A stretch of DNA of 64,000 nt, from NCBI GenBank assembly GCA_904502165.1, contig CAJGDB010000001.1, positions 7,072 to 71,071 of the forward strand. The letters are read 5' to 3'. How positions within the stretch are numbered: the first letter of the stretch is position 1; the number at the start of each line of letters is the position of its first letter. This document shows positions 53,709 to 62,210 of the stretch, one piece after another. The position numbers and the translations under genes are program-made. The notes under the pieces were generated by a model. The model was given only the letters and a program-made list of their open reading frames with translations, was not told the DNA's origin and did not search any database. This DNA is from an uncultured Akkermansia sp. GTDB taxonomy: Bacteria > Verrucomicrobiota > Verrucomicrobiia > Verrucomicrobiales > Akkermansiaceae.

Positions 53709-54875
53709 TCACATTTCTTCTACCAGCCCCATGTATTCCATCGGGGTATCGGTGCTGAGGTCTGCGAGCAACCAGATAAAGGGGCGCGAAAAGCTGATGA
53801 TTCTGCCTGCCTGGTCCAGTTCGCTGACCTCCATACGGGGTGCGCGCCGGTTTTCATCAATGGTCACCCCGGAGGCGTGTATCAGGGCATTCAGGTGGAT
53901 TTTGCCGGGCGTAAGGGGTGAGAAATCTGCCTGCTCCGAATGGAAGAGTGAGGCCAGCCCAAGTCTCCGCAGCGTATAACGCATATCATAGGGGCGCACT
54001 TCCAGTTTCAGGCGGGGGAATTCCACGAGTGTGTCTTCCGGTGCAGCCTTGGCAAGCGCAGAACGAATGCTGCTGAGTTGTTCCAGGGTGAGCTGCGTGG
54101 CGAATGTGCGGGCTGAGCCGGCCGGAAGAATACCGATGAGAGCGAGCGGGATTCCGGCCGGTTGGTTCTGCTTCAGCAGGAGAGCCACGGCCTGCCAGGA
54201 GCCGTCTTCTGCCCTGGCGGTGATGTACTGGCCGCGGCTACGCATCTGCTGGTAGTGCGGCATACCGCCGGAGGCGCTGTCGAAATCTGCCGTGCGGGAA
54301 TGAGTGGGGTGAAAGGGCAGATACCCACCTGTATGGCAGTAGGCTGCCGCCCCGGCCAGCAACCGGGTGCGGGTGCTGACCATGTCAGTCGTGGCAAAGA
54401 GGGCATTGGCAGATGGGGCCAGGAAGCCATTGAACAGGCTTAGTGCTCTGGGTACATCTTCAGAAAACGGCAGGGGAACCAGGTTGACCCGGTTCTCGGT
54501 CCTGGGTACATTGATATCTACCGCCAGCAGGATGCTGCGCTCGGGTTCCGGTGTTCTCAAGACGGCCGTCTGGCTGAGTTGCAGGGCATCCAGTTCCTTT
54601 GCTGATTCTCCACCGGCGAGTTCCCGCAGGGCATGCAGGGTATTGCTGACAACGCGGGGGGCTACCAGCACGTTGCCGCTCTGTTCTGAGAGAACCTGCT
54701 GGAAAAGCTTCAGGCTGAAAGCGTCTGTCCGGATTTCTTCCTGCGGAAGTTCAGGGGAGGCTTCTGTCTGCGGAGCGTCCGCTCCGTCTGCCTGCTTCAT
54801 GTTCTTGTATAGCCCGCCGGCAAGTAGTCCTATGCCTGCCAGTGCGGGGAGAATGATGAAACGGGCGTTTTTCAT
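53709..54875 (-). CDS. serpin-family protein, short reactive loop, likely non-inhibitory
   Basis: 388 residues from MKNARF (longer TTG frame rejected). Hydrophobic N-terminal signal/anchor (about 5-25) then an acidic linker. Serpin fold pieces: DAFSLKLFQQVL, NVLVAPRVVSNTLHALRELAGGESAKEL, FPRLKLEVRPYDMRYTLRRLGLASLF, ADFSPL and FSRPFIWLLAD. The hinge after VTIDEN reads RRAPRMEVSELDQAGR: the usual Gly-Thr-Glu-Ala-Ala-Ala run is absent and the loop before SRPF is about 10 residues shorter. So trapping of proteases by loop insertion is unlikely. It follows dnaE by 18 bases on the same strand. Confidence 0.8.
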   Translation of the reverse strand: MKNARFIILPALAGIGLLAGGLYKNMKQADGADAPQTEASPELPQEEIRTDAFSLKLFQQVLSEQSGNVLVAPRVVSNTLHALRELAGGESAKELDALQLSQTAVLRTPEPERSILLAVDINVPRTENRVNLVPLPFSEDVPRALSLFNGFLAPSANALFATTDMVSTRTRLLAGAAAYCHTGGYLPFHPTHSRTADFDSASGGMPHYQQMRSRGQYITARAEDGSWQAVALLLKQNQPAGIPLALIGILPAGSARTFATQLTLEQLSSIRSALAKAAPEDTLVEFPRLKLEVRPYDMRYTLRRLGLASLFHSEQADFSPLTPGKIHLNALIHASGVTIDENRRAPRMEVSELDQAGRIISFSRPFIWLLADLSTDTPMEYMGLVEEM

Positions 54876-54893
54876 GAGGAACAAGGGGAGGGG

Positions 54894-57800
54894 TCAGGAG
54901 TAGAGCGAGAGTTCTTCGTCCAGCTTGATGCAGGGGGACACGCTGTAGCGCTCGCCCAGCTCGATGCTGACGCGGTTACCCAGGGTATTGCGGAAGTGCA
55001 TGTGCACGGGCATCTTGCCAGGGTACTTCTGAAGGATTTTCTTGATGAGCTCCAGGTCGCCTGCATTGTGGCGGGCCGTATTGAGGGTGATTTCGTAAAT
55101 CTTTGGTTTGCCACCCTTGCGTCGGGAGTTGCTGCCCAGCTGTTCCACCCCGTTGGCAGAGACTTTCTTGCCACCGGTTTTTTCGTCTTCGGAGATGCGG
55201 GCTCGGAACTGCACGAAGTTGCCGGCGGTGAGTAATCCTTCCTGAGCCGCAGCCTTTGTGTAGGAATCTCCCCAGAGCAGGGCTTCGGTGCTGCCGGTGA
55301 AGTCTTCTACGGTGATGATGGCAAACTTCTGACCGCTCTTGCTGACCTTGATGTTGACCGAGCGGAGCATGCCGGCCATGTCACGGGACCCCCGGATTTC
55401 CTCTGCCGTGAGGTCAGGCAGCGTGCCGATTGGAAGAAATTTCGGGGAGTCAATGATGCCGCGCATGCTGTCCAGCGGGTTGCCGGTGAAATAAGCGCCG
55501 GTGAGGAATTTTTCATCGTCGAGGCGTTTTTCCTTGGGCCATTCCTGGGTAATGAACGTTTCTTCCGGGGCAGAGGTGGTGTCTGTCATATCGAACAGAG
55601 CCATCTGGCCGGCTTCGGCATCTTTATGTACGCTGCTGGCCCCGTTGATGCATTGCTCGATGCTGTCGAAAATCTGGGCGCGGCAGACGTGCATCCAGTC
55701 AAAGGCTCCACATTGCACCAGCACTTCAATCTGGTTGCGGCGCACATTCTGCGGCGGGATGCGGTAGCAGAAGTCCTCCAGGCTCTTGTACGGGCCGTTC
55801 TTCTTGCGTTCTTCCACAATGACTTTCACCGTTTCAGAACTCATGCTCTTGACGGAAGCGAGACCAAAACGCACAGCGAGCTTGCCATTCGGCATGGTTT
55901 CCGGCTGGAACTTCACCTCACTATGGTTCACGCAGGGGCCCAGCACTTCAATGCCCATGCGGATGGCTTCCTGAATGAACACGCCAATCTTCTCGTTGGT
56001 GGCTTCATTCGTCATGAGTCCGCAGAGGAATTCCACCGGGTAGTGGGCCTTGAGGTAGGCGGTCCAGTACGAGATATGGCCATAGCATGCCGAGTGCGAT
56101 TTGTTGAAGCCGTAACCGGCGAACTTCTGAATCTTGTCGAAGATGGCGTTGGCTGTTTTTTCATCAATCTGGTTGACATCCCAGCATCCTTTCACGAAAC
56201 GGCGGCGCTGCTCGGCCATTTCCTGCATGTCCTTGTGGCCCATGGCTCGGCGCAGAAGGTCTGCACCGCCCAGGGTATAGCCGGCCAGCAGTTTGGCCGC
56301 AGCCTGTACCTGTTCCTGGTAAATCATCACGCCGTATGTAAGACCCGATACTGTTTCCAGCAGCGGGTGCTCATACTCGGCCTGCTTCAGGCCTTTCTTA
56401 ACGGCAATCATGTCGTCCATGAACTGCATGGCACCAGGGCGGTAGAGCGCGAGTAGGGCGATGATGTCTTCGATGTTATCAATGCCGTATCGGCGGCAGG
56501 TATCGACCATACCGCCCGATTCGAGCTGGAACACACCCATGGTGTCACCCCGGTTGAGCAGCTCAAAGGTTTTTTTGTCGGTGATGTCTACGGCATCATA
56601 GCAGAAATCCGGCACGCGCCAGCGTACGTAGGATTCGGCATCCTTCATCACGGTGAGGGTCTTGAGCCCCAGGAAGTCCATCTTCAGCAGCCCTGCGTTG
56701 TAAATGGCGCCCATATCGCATTGCGCCACCACTTCACCCTTCGGGTTGCTCAGGTCATCTCGCGTGAGAGCCACGTATTCATCCAGCGGGCGGTCACCAA
56801 TCACCACGCCTGCTGCGTGCATGCCCACATTTCGTACAGTGCCTTCCAGCTTTTTAGCGTAGTTCCAGATTTCCTTGTAGGTGTCATCCTGGTCCAGGAG
56901 GTTGCGGAGATCCTCGCTGGCAGCCAGGCTCTTGTCGAGGGTAACACCCGGGCCGCTTTCAATGAGTTTGGCAATTTTATCGCTGTCTCCATAGCTCATG
57001 TCCAGCACGCGGGCTACGTCCTTAATCACAGATTTGGCACCCATGGTGCCGTAGGTGATGATGTGGGTTACGGCTCGTTCACCATATTTCTGGCGCACGT
57101 ATTCAATGACTTCCGGGCGGCGTGTCTGGCAGAAGTCGATATCGATATCCGGCGGGCTTACGCGTTCCGGGTTCAGGAATCGCTCGAAAATGAGATTGAA
57201 GGCGTAGGGGTCGATGTTGGTAATCTTCATCACATAGGCTACCAGCGAGCCTGCGGCCGACCCACGGCCCGGGCCCACGGGAATGTCGTGGTCCTTGGCC
57301 CAGTTGATGAAATCTGCGGTGATGAGGAAGTAGCTGGGGAAACGCAGCTGGTTGATGATGCCAAGCTCGTAGTCCAGGCGCGCACGGAGTTCCTGGTCAT
57401 TTTCGGCACGTTCCTTGCCGTAGCGTTCCTCAAGCCCCTTGTAGCAGATTTTACGCAGGTATTCCTCGCGGGTGGAGCCATCCTCCGGGGCGAACTCCGG
57501 GTAACGCTCGGTGGAGGTGGAGTCGAGCTTGATGGAGGTGTTGCAGCGTTCGGCAATGATGTTGGTGTTTTCGTAGGCATCCGGGTATTCCGGGAAGAGC
57601 TCCCGCATTTCCTCCTCGCTCTTGAAATACACGCTCTTGGGGTAGCGCATGCGCTTGGAGTCCATGCGCTTGTTGCCGGTACCCACGCAGATGAGGATAT
57701 CGTGGGCATCGTGGTCATCAGCATTCAGGAAATGGGCATCATTCGTCACCACCAGGGGTACATTGTGCTTGCGGGCAATGCGTACCAGCTCCGGTGTCAC

Positions 57801-58406
57801 CCGGCGTTCCTCTTCCAGCTCGTGGTCCTGCAGCTCAACGAATACATTGTCCTTGCCGAAGATATCCACTAAATCCAGCAGCACCTGCTCGGCTTTCTCC
57901 GGTTCATCGCGCAGCAGCCATTCCTGCATGGGGCCGGAGATACAGCCCGTCAGGCAGATGAGCCCCTTGCTGAATTCGCGCAGGGTATCGTAGTCAATTC
58001 TCGGTTTGTAATAGAAGCCGTCAAGATGGCCCCGGGAGACAATTTTGATGAGGTTTTCCCAACCGATGTTGTTTTCGCACAGTAATACCAGGTGGCTGTA
58101 TTTATTGCGTCCCGGAATCTGTTTTTTTACATCCAGCGGGGTTGGTGCCACATAGACCTCGCAGCCCAGAATCGGCTTGAACACAGGCTTCTTTTCATCC
58201 GGGTGTTCCTTGTTCCATTCCAGCACTCCCTTGTTGTGCTTCTTGACATTCACCATGAATTCAATGGCTGCAAATACATTGCCATGGTCAGTAATGGCAA
58301 CGGAATTCATGCCCAGCTCCACGCATTTCTTAATCAGATCCTTCGTGTGGATCATGCCGTCGAGCAGGGAGTATTCTGTGTGAACGTGTAAGTGAGTGAA
58401 TGCCAT
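54894..58406 (-). CDS. dnaE: DNA polymerase III subunit alpha
   Basis: 1170 residues from MAFTHLHVHTEYSLLDG (PHP domain start). C-family palm with PDIDIDFCQTRRPEVIEY carrying catalytic Asp, GPGRGSAAGSLVAY, fingers SGGMVDTCRRYGI, HhH-type YRIPPQNVRRNQIEVLVQCGAF and a C-terminal OB fold (IKVSKSGQKFAIITVEDFTG). Replicative polymerase of the chromosome. Size and domain order normal for DnaE1. ATG at 58406 is 13 bases after TATAAT. Confidence 0.98.
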   Translation of the reverse strand: MAFTHLHVHTEYSLLDGMIHTKDLIKKCVELGMNSVAITDHGNVFAAIEFMVNVKKHNKGVLEWNKEHPDEKKPVFKPILGCEVYVAPTPLDVKKQIPGRNKYSHLVLLCENNIGWENLIKIVSRGHLDGFYYKPRIDYDTLREFSKGLICLTGCISGPMQEWLLRDEPEKAEQVLLDLVDIFGKDNVFVELQDHELEEERRVTPELVRIARKHNVPLVVTNDAHFLNADDHDAHDILICVGTGNKRMDSKRMRYPKSVYFKSEEEMRELFPEYPDAYENTNIIAERCNTSIKLDSTSTERYPEFAPEDGSTREEYLRKICYKGLEERYGKERAENDQELRARLDYELGIINQLRFPSYFLITADFINWAKDHDIPVGPGRGSAAGSLVAYVMKITNIDPYAFNLIFERFLNPERVSPPDIDIDFCQTRRPEVIEYVRQKYGERAVTHIITYGTMGAKSVIKDVARVLDMSYGDSDKIAKLIESGPGVTLDKSLAASEDLRNLLDQDDTYKEIWNYAKKLEGTVRNVGMHAAGVVIGDRPLDEYVALTRDDLSNPKGEVVAQCDMGAIYNAGLLKMDFLGLKTLTVMKDAESYVRWRVPDFCYDAVDITDKKTFELLNRGDTMGVFQLESGGMVDTCRRYGIDNIEDIIALLALYRPGAMQFMDDMIAVKKGLKQAEYEHPLLETVSGLTYGVMIYQEQVQAAAKLLAGYTLGGADLLRRAMGHKDMQEMAEQRRRFVKGCWDVNQIDEKTANAIFDKIQKFAGYGFNKSHSACYGHISYWTAYLKAHYPVEFLCGLMTNEATNEKIGVFIQEAIRMGIEVLGPCVNHSEVKFQPETMPNGKLAVRFGLASVKSMSSETVKVIVEERKKNGPYKSLEDFCYRIPPQNVRRNQIEVLVQCGAFDWMHVCRAQIFDSIEQCINGASSVHKDAEAGQMALFDMTDTTSAPEETFITQEWPKEKRLDDEKFLTGAYFTGNPLDSMRGIIDSPKFLPIGTLPDLTAEEIRGSRDMAGMLRSVNIKVSKSGQKFAIITVEDFTGSTEALLWGDSYTKAAAQEGLLTAGNFVQFRARISEDEKTGGKKVSANGVEQLGSNSRRKGGKPKIYEITLNTARHNAGDLELIKKILQKYPGKMPVHMHFRNTLGNRVSIELGERYSVSPCIKLDEELSLYS

Positions 58407-58419
58407 AGCGCGTGCGGTG

Positions 58420-58448
58420 ATTATACACAATCACCGCAATCATGTCAG
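58420..58448 (-). promoter_or_regulatory. dnaE promoter
   Basis: Minus-strand CTGACA (58443-58448), 17-bp spacer, TATAAT (58420-58425), 13 bases, ATG at 58406. Confidence 0.6.
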
Positions 58449-58486
58449 CACGAAAACGTGCCAGAATGTCAAAAAGTATCGAATCA

Positions 58487-59893
58487 TCAGCAGCTGACGC
58501 TGCTGTTCAGCCTTGCTACATGAACCTCGCCAGTATGGAATTGGCAGAGGGCATCCTTCATGGCGGCAGAGCATTCCTTTTCGCCATGCACCAGGTAGAC
58601 CTTTGCCTTGCTGCCACCCGTCTTGCGGAAATAGGTGAGAAGCTCATCATGGTCCGCATGCCCGGAGAAGGAATCGAGCGATTCGATTCTGGCGCGCACC
58701 GGGTACAAATCACCAAGAATCCGTACTTCCAGTGCACCATTGAGTATGCGGCGGCCCAGGGTATTGGCAGCGCAGTACCCCACAAAGAGAACCGTGTTAT
58801 TGGGGCGGCCTATACCATTCTTGAGGTGGTGCAGGATGCGCCCGGCTTCGCACATGCCTGAGGCAGAGATGATGATGGCGTTTTCGCGCAGATTATTCAG
58901 GCGCTGAGACTCTGAAATGCTGCGTACCATGTGCAGCTGTTCGAACTGGAAGGGGTCTCGCTCGGCAAAGAGGAAATCGTATACTTCCTTGTTGAAGCAT
59001 TCCGGGTGAATGCGGAAGATTTCTGTGGCACTTACCGCCATAGGACTGTCCACATATACCTGGTAGTTCGGCAGGCGGCCATCCTTGTAGGCCCGGTTCA
59101 GCAGGTAGAGTAACTGCTGGGTGCGCTCAACGGCAAAGGAGGGAATATAGACATTGCCACCGCGTTTGAGCGCATCGCGTATTGTGCGGCAGAACGTTTC
59201 GTCGTCGCGGCTGGGGGCCTCGTGGTGGCGGCCGCCGTAGGTGCATTCCATCAGCATGATGTCCACGTCCGGTACCGGCACTGGGTCACGCAGAAGTTCG
59301 TTGTTGCCGCGCCCCACATCGCCAGAGAAGAGCAGGCGCTTGTGCTGCCCGTCTTCCTCATCGTCAATATCCAGCACAATCTGGGCTGCCCCCAGAATGT
59401 GGCCGGCATCGTAGAACGTGAGCGTTACCCCCGGCAGAATGGGGAAAGGAATTTCATAACCGATGTTGATAAAGCGGCGTAGGCAGAGTTCGGCATCCTG
59501 TTCGGTGTAGATAACCTCTGCCACCTTGCCGCTGCCGCCTTTGCGGGCGCTCATCTTATTGAGGAACTTGCAGTCGCTTTCCTGAATGCGGGCTGAATCC
59601 GCCAGCATCACCTGGCAGAGGTCTCGAGTAGCATGGGTGCTGTATATGAATCCTTTATAGCCTTTCTTCACCAGATTCGGCAGATTGCCCGAATGGTCAA
59701 TGTGGGCATGGGAGAGTACCACGCAGTCCACCTCTGCCGGGGAGAAATACGGGAACTCGCGGTTGATACGCATCTGGTCCTCACGGTGCCCCTGGTACAT
59801 GCCGCAATCCAGAAGAATCTTTTTGCCGTTCACTTCCAGCAGATGCTGGGAGCCGGTAGTCGTTTCAGCTGCTCCACAGAAATGAATTTTCAT
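58487..59893 (-). CDS. beta-CASP metallo-beta-lactamase-fold RNA exonuclease-like protein
   Basis: 468 residues. MBL motifs: LSHAHIDHSGNLP (HxHxDH), LFSGDVG and GHILGAAQ; beta-CASP and RMMBL parts with IISASGMCEAGRILHHL and FSGHADHDELL, as in CPSF-73/YSH1-type RNases of bacteria. Probable role is RNA 3'-end processing or exonucleolytic decay. Ends MHFRN? no: ends HVARLNSSVSC. A palindrome overlaps its promoter (59911-59929). Confidence 0.9.
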   Translation of the reverse strand: MKIHFCGAAETTTGSQHLLEVNGKKILLDCGMYQGHREDQMRINREFPYFSPAEVDCVVLSHAHIDHSGNLPNLVKKGYKGFIYSTHATRDLCQVMLADSARIQESDCKFLNKMSARKGGSGKVAEVIYTEQDAELCLRRFINIGYEIPFPILPGVTLTFYDAGHILGAAQIVLDIDDEEDGQHKRLLFSGDVGRGNNELLRDPVPVPDVDIMLMECTYGGRHHEAPSRDDETFCRTIRDALKRGGNVYIPSFAVERTQQLLYLLNRAYKDGRLPNYQVYVDSPMAVSATEIFRIHPECFNKEVYDFLFAERDPFQFEQLHMVRSISESQRLNNLRENAIIISASGMCEAGRILHHLKNGIGRPNNTVLFVGYCAANTLGRRILNGALEVRILGDLYPVRARIESLDSFSGHADHDELLTYFRKTGGSKAKVYLVHGEKECSAAMKDALCQFHTGEVHVARLNSSVSC

Positions 59894-59901
59894 TACCCTG
59901 T

Positions 59902-59930
59902 ACTCTAACCTGAAAAGATGCTCTTTTCAA
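59902..59930 (-). promoter_or_regulatory. beta-CASP gene promoter with overlapping palindrome
   Basis: Minus-strand TTGAAA (59925-59930), 17-bp spacer, TAGAGT (59902-59907), 8 bases, ATG at 59893. The sequence TGAAAAGA-TGC-TCTTTTCA (59911-59929) is an 8-bp inverted repeat covering the spacer and most of the -35; it may be an operator, or serve as a hairpin ending the upstream lipoprotein transcript. Confidence 0.55.
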
Positions 59931-59960
59931 GTAAAAAAGGAAGTTATCAGCAGGGCAGAT

Positions 59961-60482
59961 TCATTCTTTGAGCATATCGAGGGCTTTGCCGATGGAAGGC
60001 AGGGCAAAAAACTGGCCGTAGGCATCATCCGGCAGAATGAAGGGGAAATCACCGGTTGTTATCTCGCCCAGCTGGGATTCGCGGCAAATGGCCGGAACAT
60101 TGATGCTGCCGGAGATGCGGCCATCCTTATCAATCCATTCCAGGTCAACAATATGAGTTGGTGAGGGGGAAGTGAGGGTGGCGGGCTGCCTGTCCTGTTC
60201 ATTCCAGGAGGTGTAACCATGGGTGATGATGAGGTAACGGGCTGTCCTGAACTCGTTATCCGGCAGGGTGAACTTGCTTTCCTGTTCGCTGTGCAAGTGC
60301 CAGCCGTGTTTATCATAGGTGCTGGTGTCCTTCCAGACGCGTATGCGGGCTTTCTTCGCGTACAGAGCGTTATTCATACGCGTTTTCTGCACACGCCCAG
60401 CAATGGCATCCATCTCCGGGGTGGAGCAGGAGCTGAGCAGGGAGCAGAGAAGGGTGACGCTGCTGAGGAACAGGTGCTTCAT
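59961..60482 (-). CDS. small lipoprotein
   Basis: 173 residues from MKHLFLSSVTLLCSLLSS then Cys (about 19): a good lipobox LLSSC. The start is fixed by TACAAT 7 bases upstream, though longer ORF codons overlap vanX. The mature part is beta-rich with ARYLIITHGYTSWNEQDRQ and IVDLEWIDKDGRISGSINVP; ends in a helix. No family recognised. Downstream of the two VanX-type dipeptidases but with its own promoter inside the 53-base gap. Confidence 0.75.
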   Translation of the reverse strand: MKHLFLSSVTLLCSLLSSCSTPEMDAIAGRVQKTRMNNALYAKKARIRVWKDTSTYDKHGWHLHSEQESKFTLPDNEFRTARYLIITHGYTSWNEQDRQPATLTSPSPTHIVDLEWIDKDGRISGSINVPAICRESQLGEITTGDFPFILPDDAYGQFFALPSIGKALDMLKE

Positions 60483-60489
60483 GGGCATC

Positions 60490-60518
60490 ATTGTAAGAGG
60501 TCGGGCAGTCGCTGGCAA
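60490..60518 (-). promoter_or_regulatory. lipoprotein gene promoter, leaderless type
   Basis: Minus-strand TTGCCA (60513-60518), 17-bp spacer, TACAAT (60490-60495), 7 bases, ATG at 60482. Confidence 0.6.
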
Positions 60519-60534
60519 GTGCAAAATCCGTGCA

Positions 60535-61245
60535 TCATCTACCGGCTGGAGCCAGGCTGTCATTCAGCGGAAAGTCATACTGGTGGCAAATGCCGGGGGA
60601 AGAAAGGTAGTAATGCCACCATTCCTTGCTGTAATTCCGCATGCCGGCCGCAGCCATGGTGTCGCGCAGCAGTCTCCGGTTAGCCTGCTGGCGGGGGGTA
60701 AGGCCGGGGTGTTCCGTGGCCGAGCTGGCGTCCAGCAAATCATGCCGGCCTCCCATGTCCACTTCCTTGCCGGAGCGCAGATGAATGAGCGTGACATCCA
60801 CCGCGATACCCCAGCAATGCTCTGATACAAGCCCGATGTACTTATTCTCGTAGATACCCCGCTTGGTGATGCGGGGGTAGAACTCGCGCCGGGTGCTGTC
60901 GTCATCCGTCTGCGACCAGGCATAAAAATCCTGCAGGGCGCGGTAGGGGCGGTAGGCATCCCACACCAGCAACGCATAACCCTCTTTTTGCAGATCCTTC
61001 TGAACCTTGGACAGGGTGGCAGCGGTGTCCTTCCGCAGAATGGCCCGGCGGCCGGTGGTGTAGCCATTGATGGGGCGGCCCACAAAGTTGTCCTTACCGC
61101 AGTATTTCAAATCAACCCTGATGCCGGGTACCACCTCATCCAGATAACAGAGTTCGGCAGGCATTTCACCAGGATAGACCATCAGGGGCTGCGGTCGGGA
61201 ACAGGCGCAGAGGAAGCAGCAAACGAGCAGAATCAGTTTTTTCAT
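60535..61245 (-). CDS. VanX-type D-Ala-D-Ala dipeptidase, lipoprotein (copy 1)
   Basis: 236 residues: MKKLILLVCCFLCAC with lipidation Cys at about 15, then peptidase M15D with zinc/catalytic motif SEHCWGIAVD (SxHxxGxAxD) and KEWWH (ExxWH). Hydrolyses D-Ala-D-Ala. As a periplasmic lipoprotein it probably scavenges cell-wall fragments rather than confer glycopeptide resistance; no vanHA or van regulators are near. Start overlaps copy 2's stop (ATGA at 61242-61245). Shares VCYLDEVVPGIRVDLKYCG-type N-terminus with copy 2. Confidence 0.93.
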   Translation of the reverse strand: MKKLILLVCCFLCACSRPQPLMVYPGEMPAELCYLDEVVPGIRVDLKYCGKDNFVGRPINGYTTGRRAILRKDTAATLSKVQKDLQKEGYALLVWDAYRPYRALQDFYAWSQTDDDSTRREFYPRITKRGIYENKYIGLVSEHCWGIAVDVTLIHLRSGKEVDMGGRHDLLDASSATEHPGLTPRQQANRRLLRDTMAAAGMRNYSKEWWHYYLSSPGICHQYDFPLNDSLAPAGR

Positions 61246-62069
61246 GGCTGGGAAACAGCGGAAGTGTCAGGGTGGGGGAGGAGCGTGTCGCAGAGCGGAA
61301 AATCGTAACGGATGAGATGGGTTTTCTCTTTTAGGAAGTAGTGCCACCATTCCTTGCTGTAATTCCGCATACCTGCCTTATCCATGGAGTCGCGCAGCAG
61401 CAGGCGGTTGGCGCGTTGTTCCGGGGTGAGTCCGGGGTATCGCGTGGCCGAGCTGGCATCGAGCAGGTCATGCCTTCCTCCCATGTCGAGTTCCTTCCCT
61501 GTGTTCAGATCAACGAGCGTGACATCCACCGCAATGCCCCAGCTGTGCTCTGAGGCGCGGCGTATGTATTGATTCTCATAGATACCCTGTTTGGTGATAT
61601 TCGGGTAGAATTCTCTCTTCATGGACTCGTCGGGTGTACGCGACCACGTATAAAAGTCTTCCATGGCTTGGTGGGGGCGGTAAGCATCCCAGACCAGCAG
61701 TCCGTAGCCCTTCGGCGCAAGCATCTCCTGGGCTTTGCGGAGGCAGTCGGCGGCATCTCGGCGCAGAATCGCGCGGGTGCCTGTGGTGTACCCCGCAACC
61801 GGGCGGCCCACAAAGTTATCGCTGCCGCAGTATTTCAAATCGACCCGGATGCCCGGCACGACCTCATCCAGATAGCAGAGGGAGGCCGGCATGTAGAGAG
61901 TGCCCTCTCCGCCTTGCGCCTTGAAGATGGTATCTTTTCTTCCTGGAGGAGAAGGACGCATTTCCGGGACTGGTGCAGGGGCCGGCGGGGGCAGGGTGCT
62001 ATCCGCTGCCGGCTGTGAACACTGGCACAGCAGGGGCAGTAAACAGAATGGCAGAGCCTTGCATCGCAT
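61242..62069 (-). CDS. VanX-type D-Ala-D-Ala dipeptidase, probable lipoprotein (copy 2)
   Basis: 275 residues. Signal MRCKALPFCLLPLLCQ and a Cys at about 17 (LLCQC, imperfect lipobox), a ~45-residue Pro-rich linker, then the same catalytic module: SEHSWGIAVD and KEWWHYFL. Copies 1 and 2 are highly similar from the LCYLDEVVPGIRVDLKY block to the C-terminus, so they arose by tandem duplication; copy 2 keeps a longer linker. First gene of this pair, with a leaderless promoter. Confidence 0.92.
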   Translation of the reverse strand: MRCKALPFCLLPLLCQCSQPAADSTLPPPAPAPVPEMRPSPPGRKDTIFKAQGGEGTLYMPASLCYLDEVVPGIRVDLKYCGSDNFVGRPVAGYTTGTRAILRRDAADCLRKAQEMLAPKGYGLLVWDAYRPHQAMEDFYTWSRTPDESMKREFYPNITKQGIYENQYIRRASEHSWGIAVDVTLVDLNTGKELDMGGRHDLLDASSATRYPGLTPEQRANRLLLRDSMDKAGMRNYSKEWWHYFLKEKTHLIRYDFPLCDTLLPHPDTSAVSQP

Positions 62070-62075
62070 GCCCGC

Positions 62076-62104
62076 AGTCTAGCATGAAATCTCCGCGATA
62101 ACAA
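62076..62104 (-). promoter_or_regulatory. promoter of the VanX-like pair, leaderless type
   Basis: Minus-strand TTGTTA (62099-62104), 17-bp spacer, TAGACT (62076-62081), 6 bases, ATG at 62069. Confidence 0.55.
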
Positions 62105-62146
62105 GGAAGATGCTGGCTCTTTTTTTTGGTGCGAATCTTTTTCGGC

Positions 62147-62174
62147 TTGCGTGCCGCCGTGGCTGTGTTAGAAT
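62147..62174 (+). promoter_or_regulatory. cytochrome c peroxidase gene promoter
   Basis: TTGCGT (62147-62152), 16-bp spacer, TAGAAT (62169-62174), then 36 bases to the ATG at 62211; one of the few with a conventional leader, still without a clear Shine-Dalgarno motif. Confidence 0.55.
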
Positions 62175-62210
62175 ACCCGCATACTGAACCCCTTTCTTCC
62201 CAAGTAAACA

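Noticed and set aside
60535..62069. Vancomycin-resistance cluster
   Set aside because: Only VanX-type dipeptidases occur; no vanH, vanA/B ligase or van two-component genes, and both proteins carry export signals.
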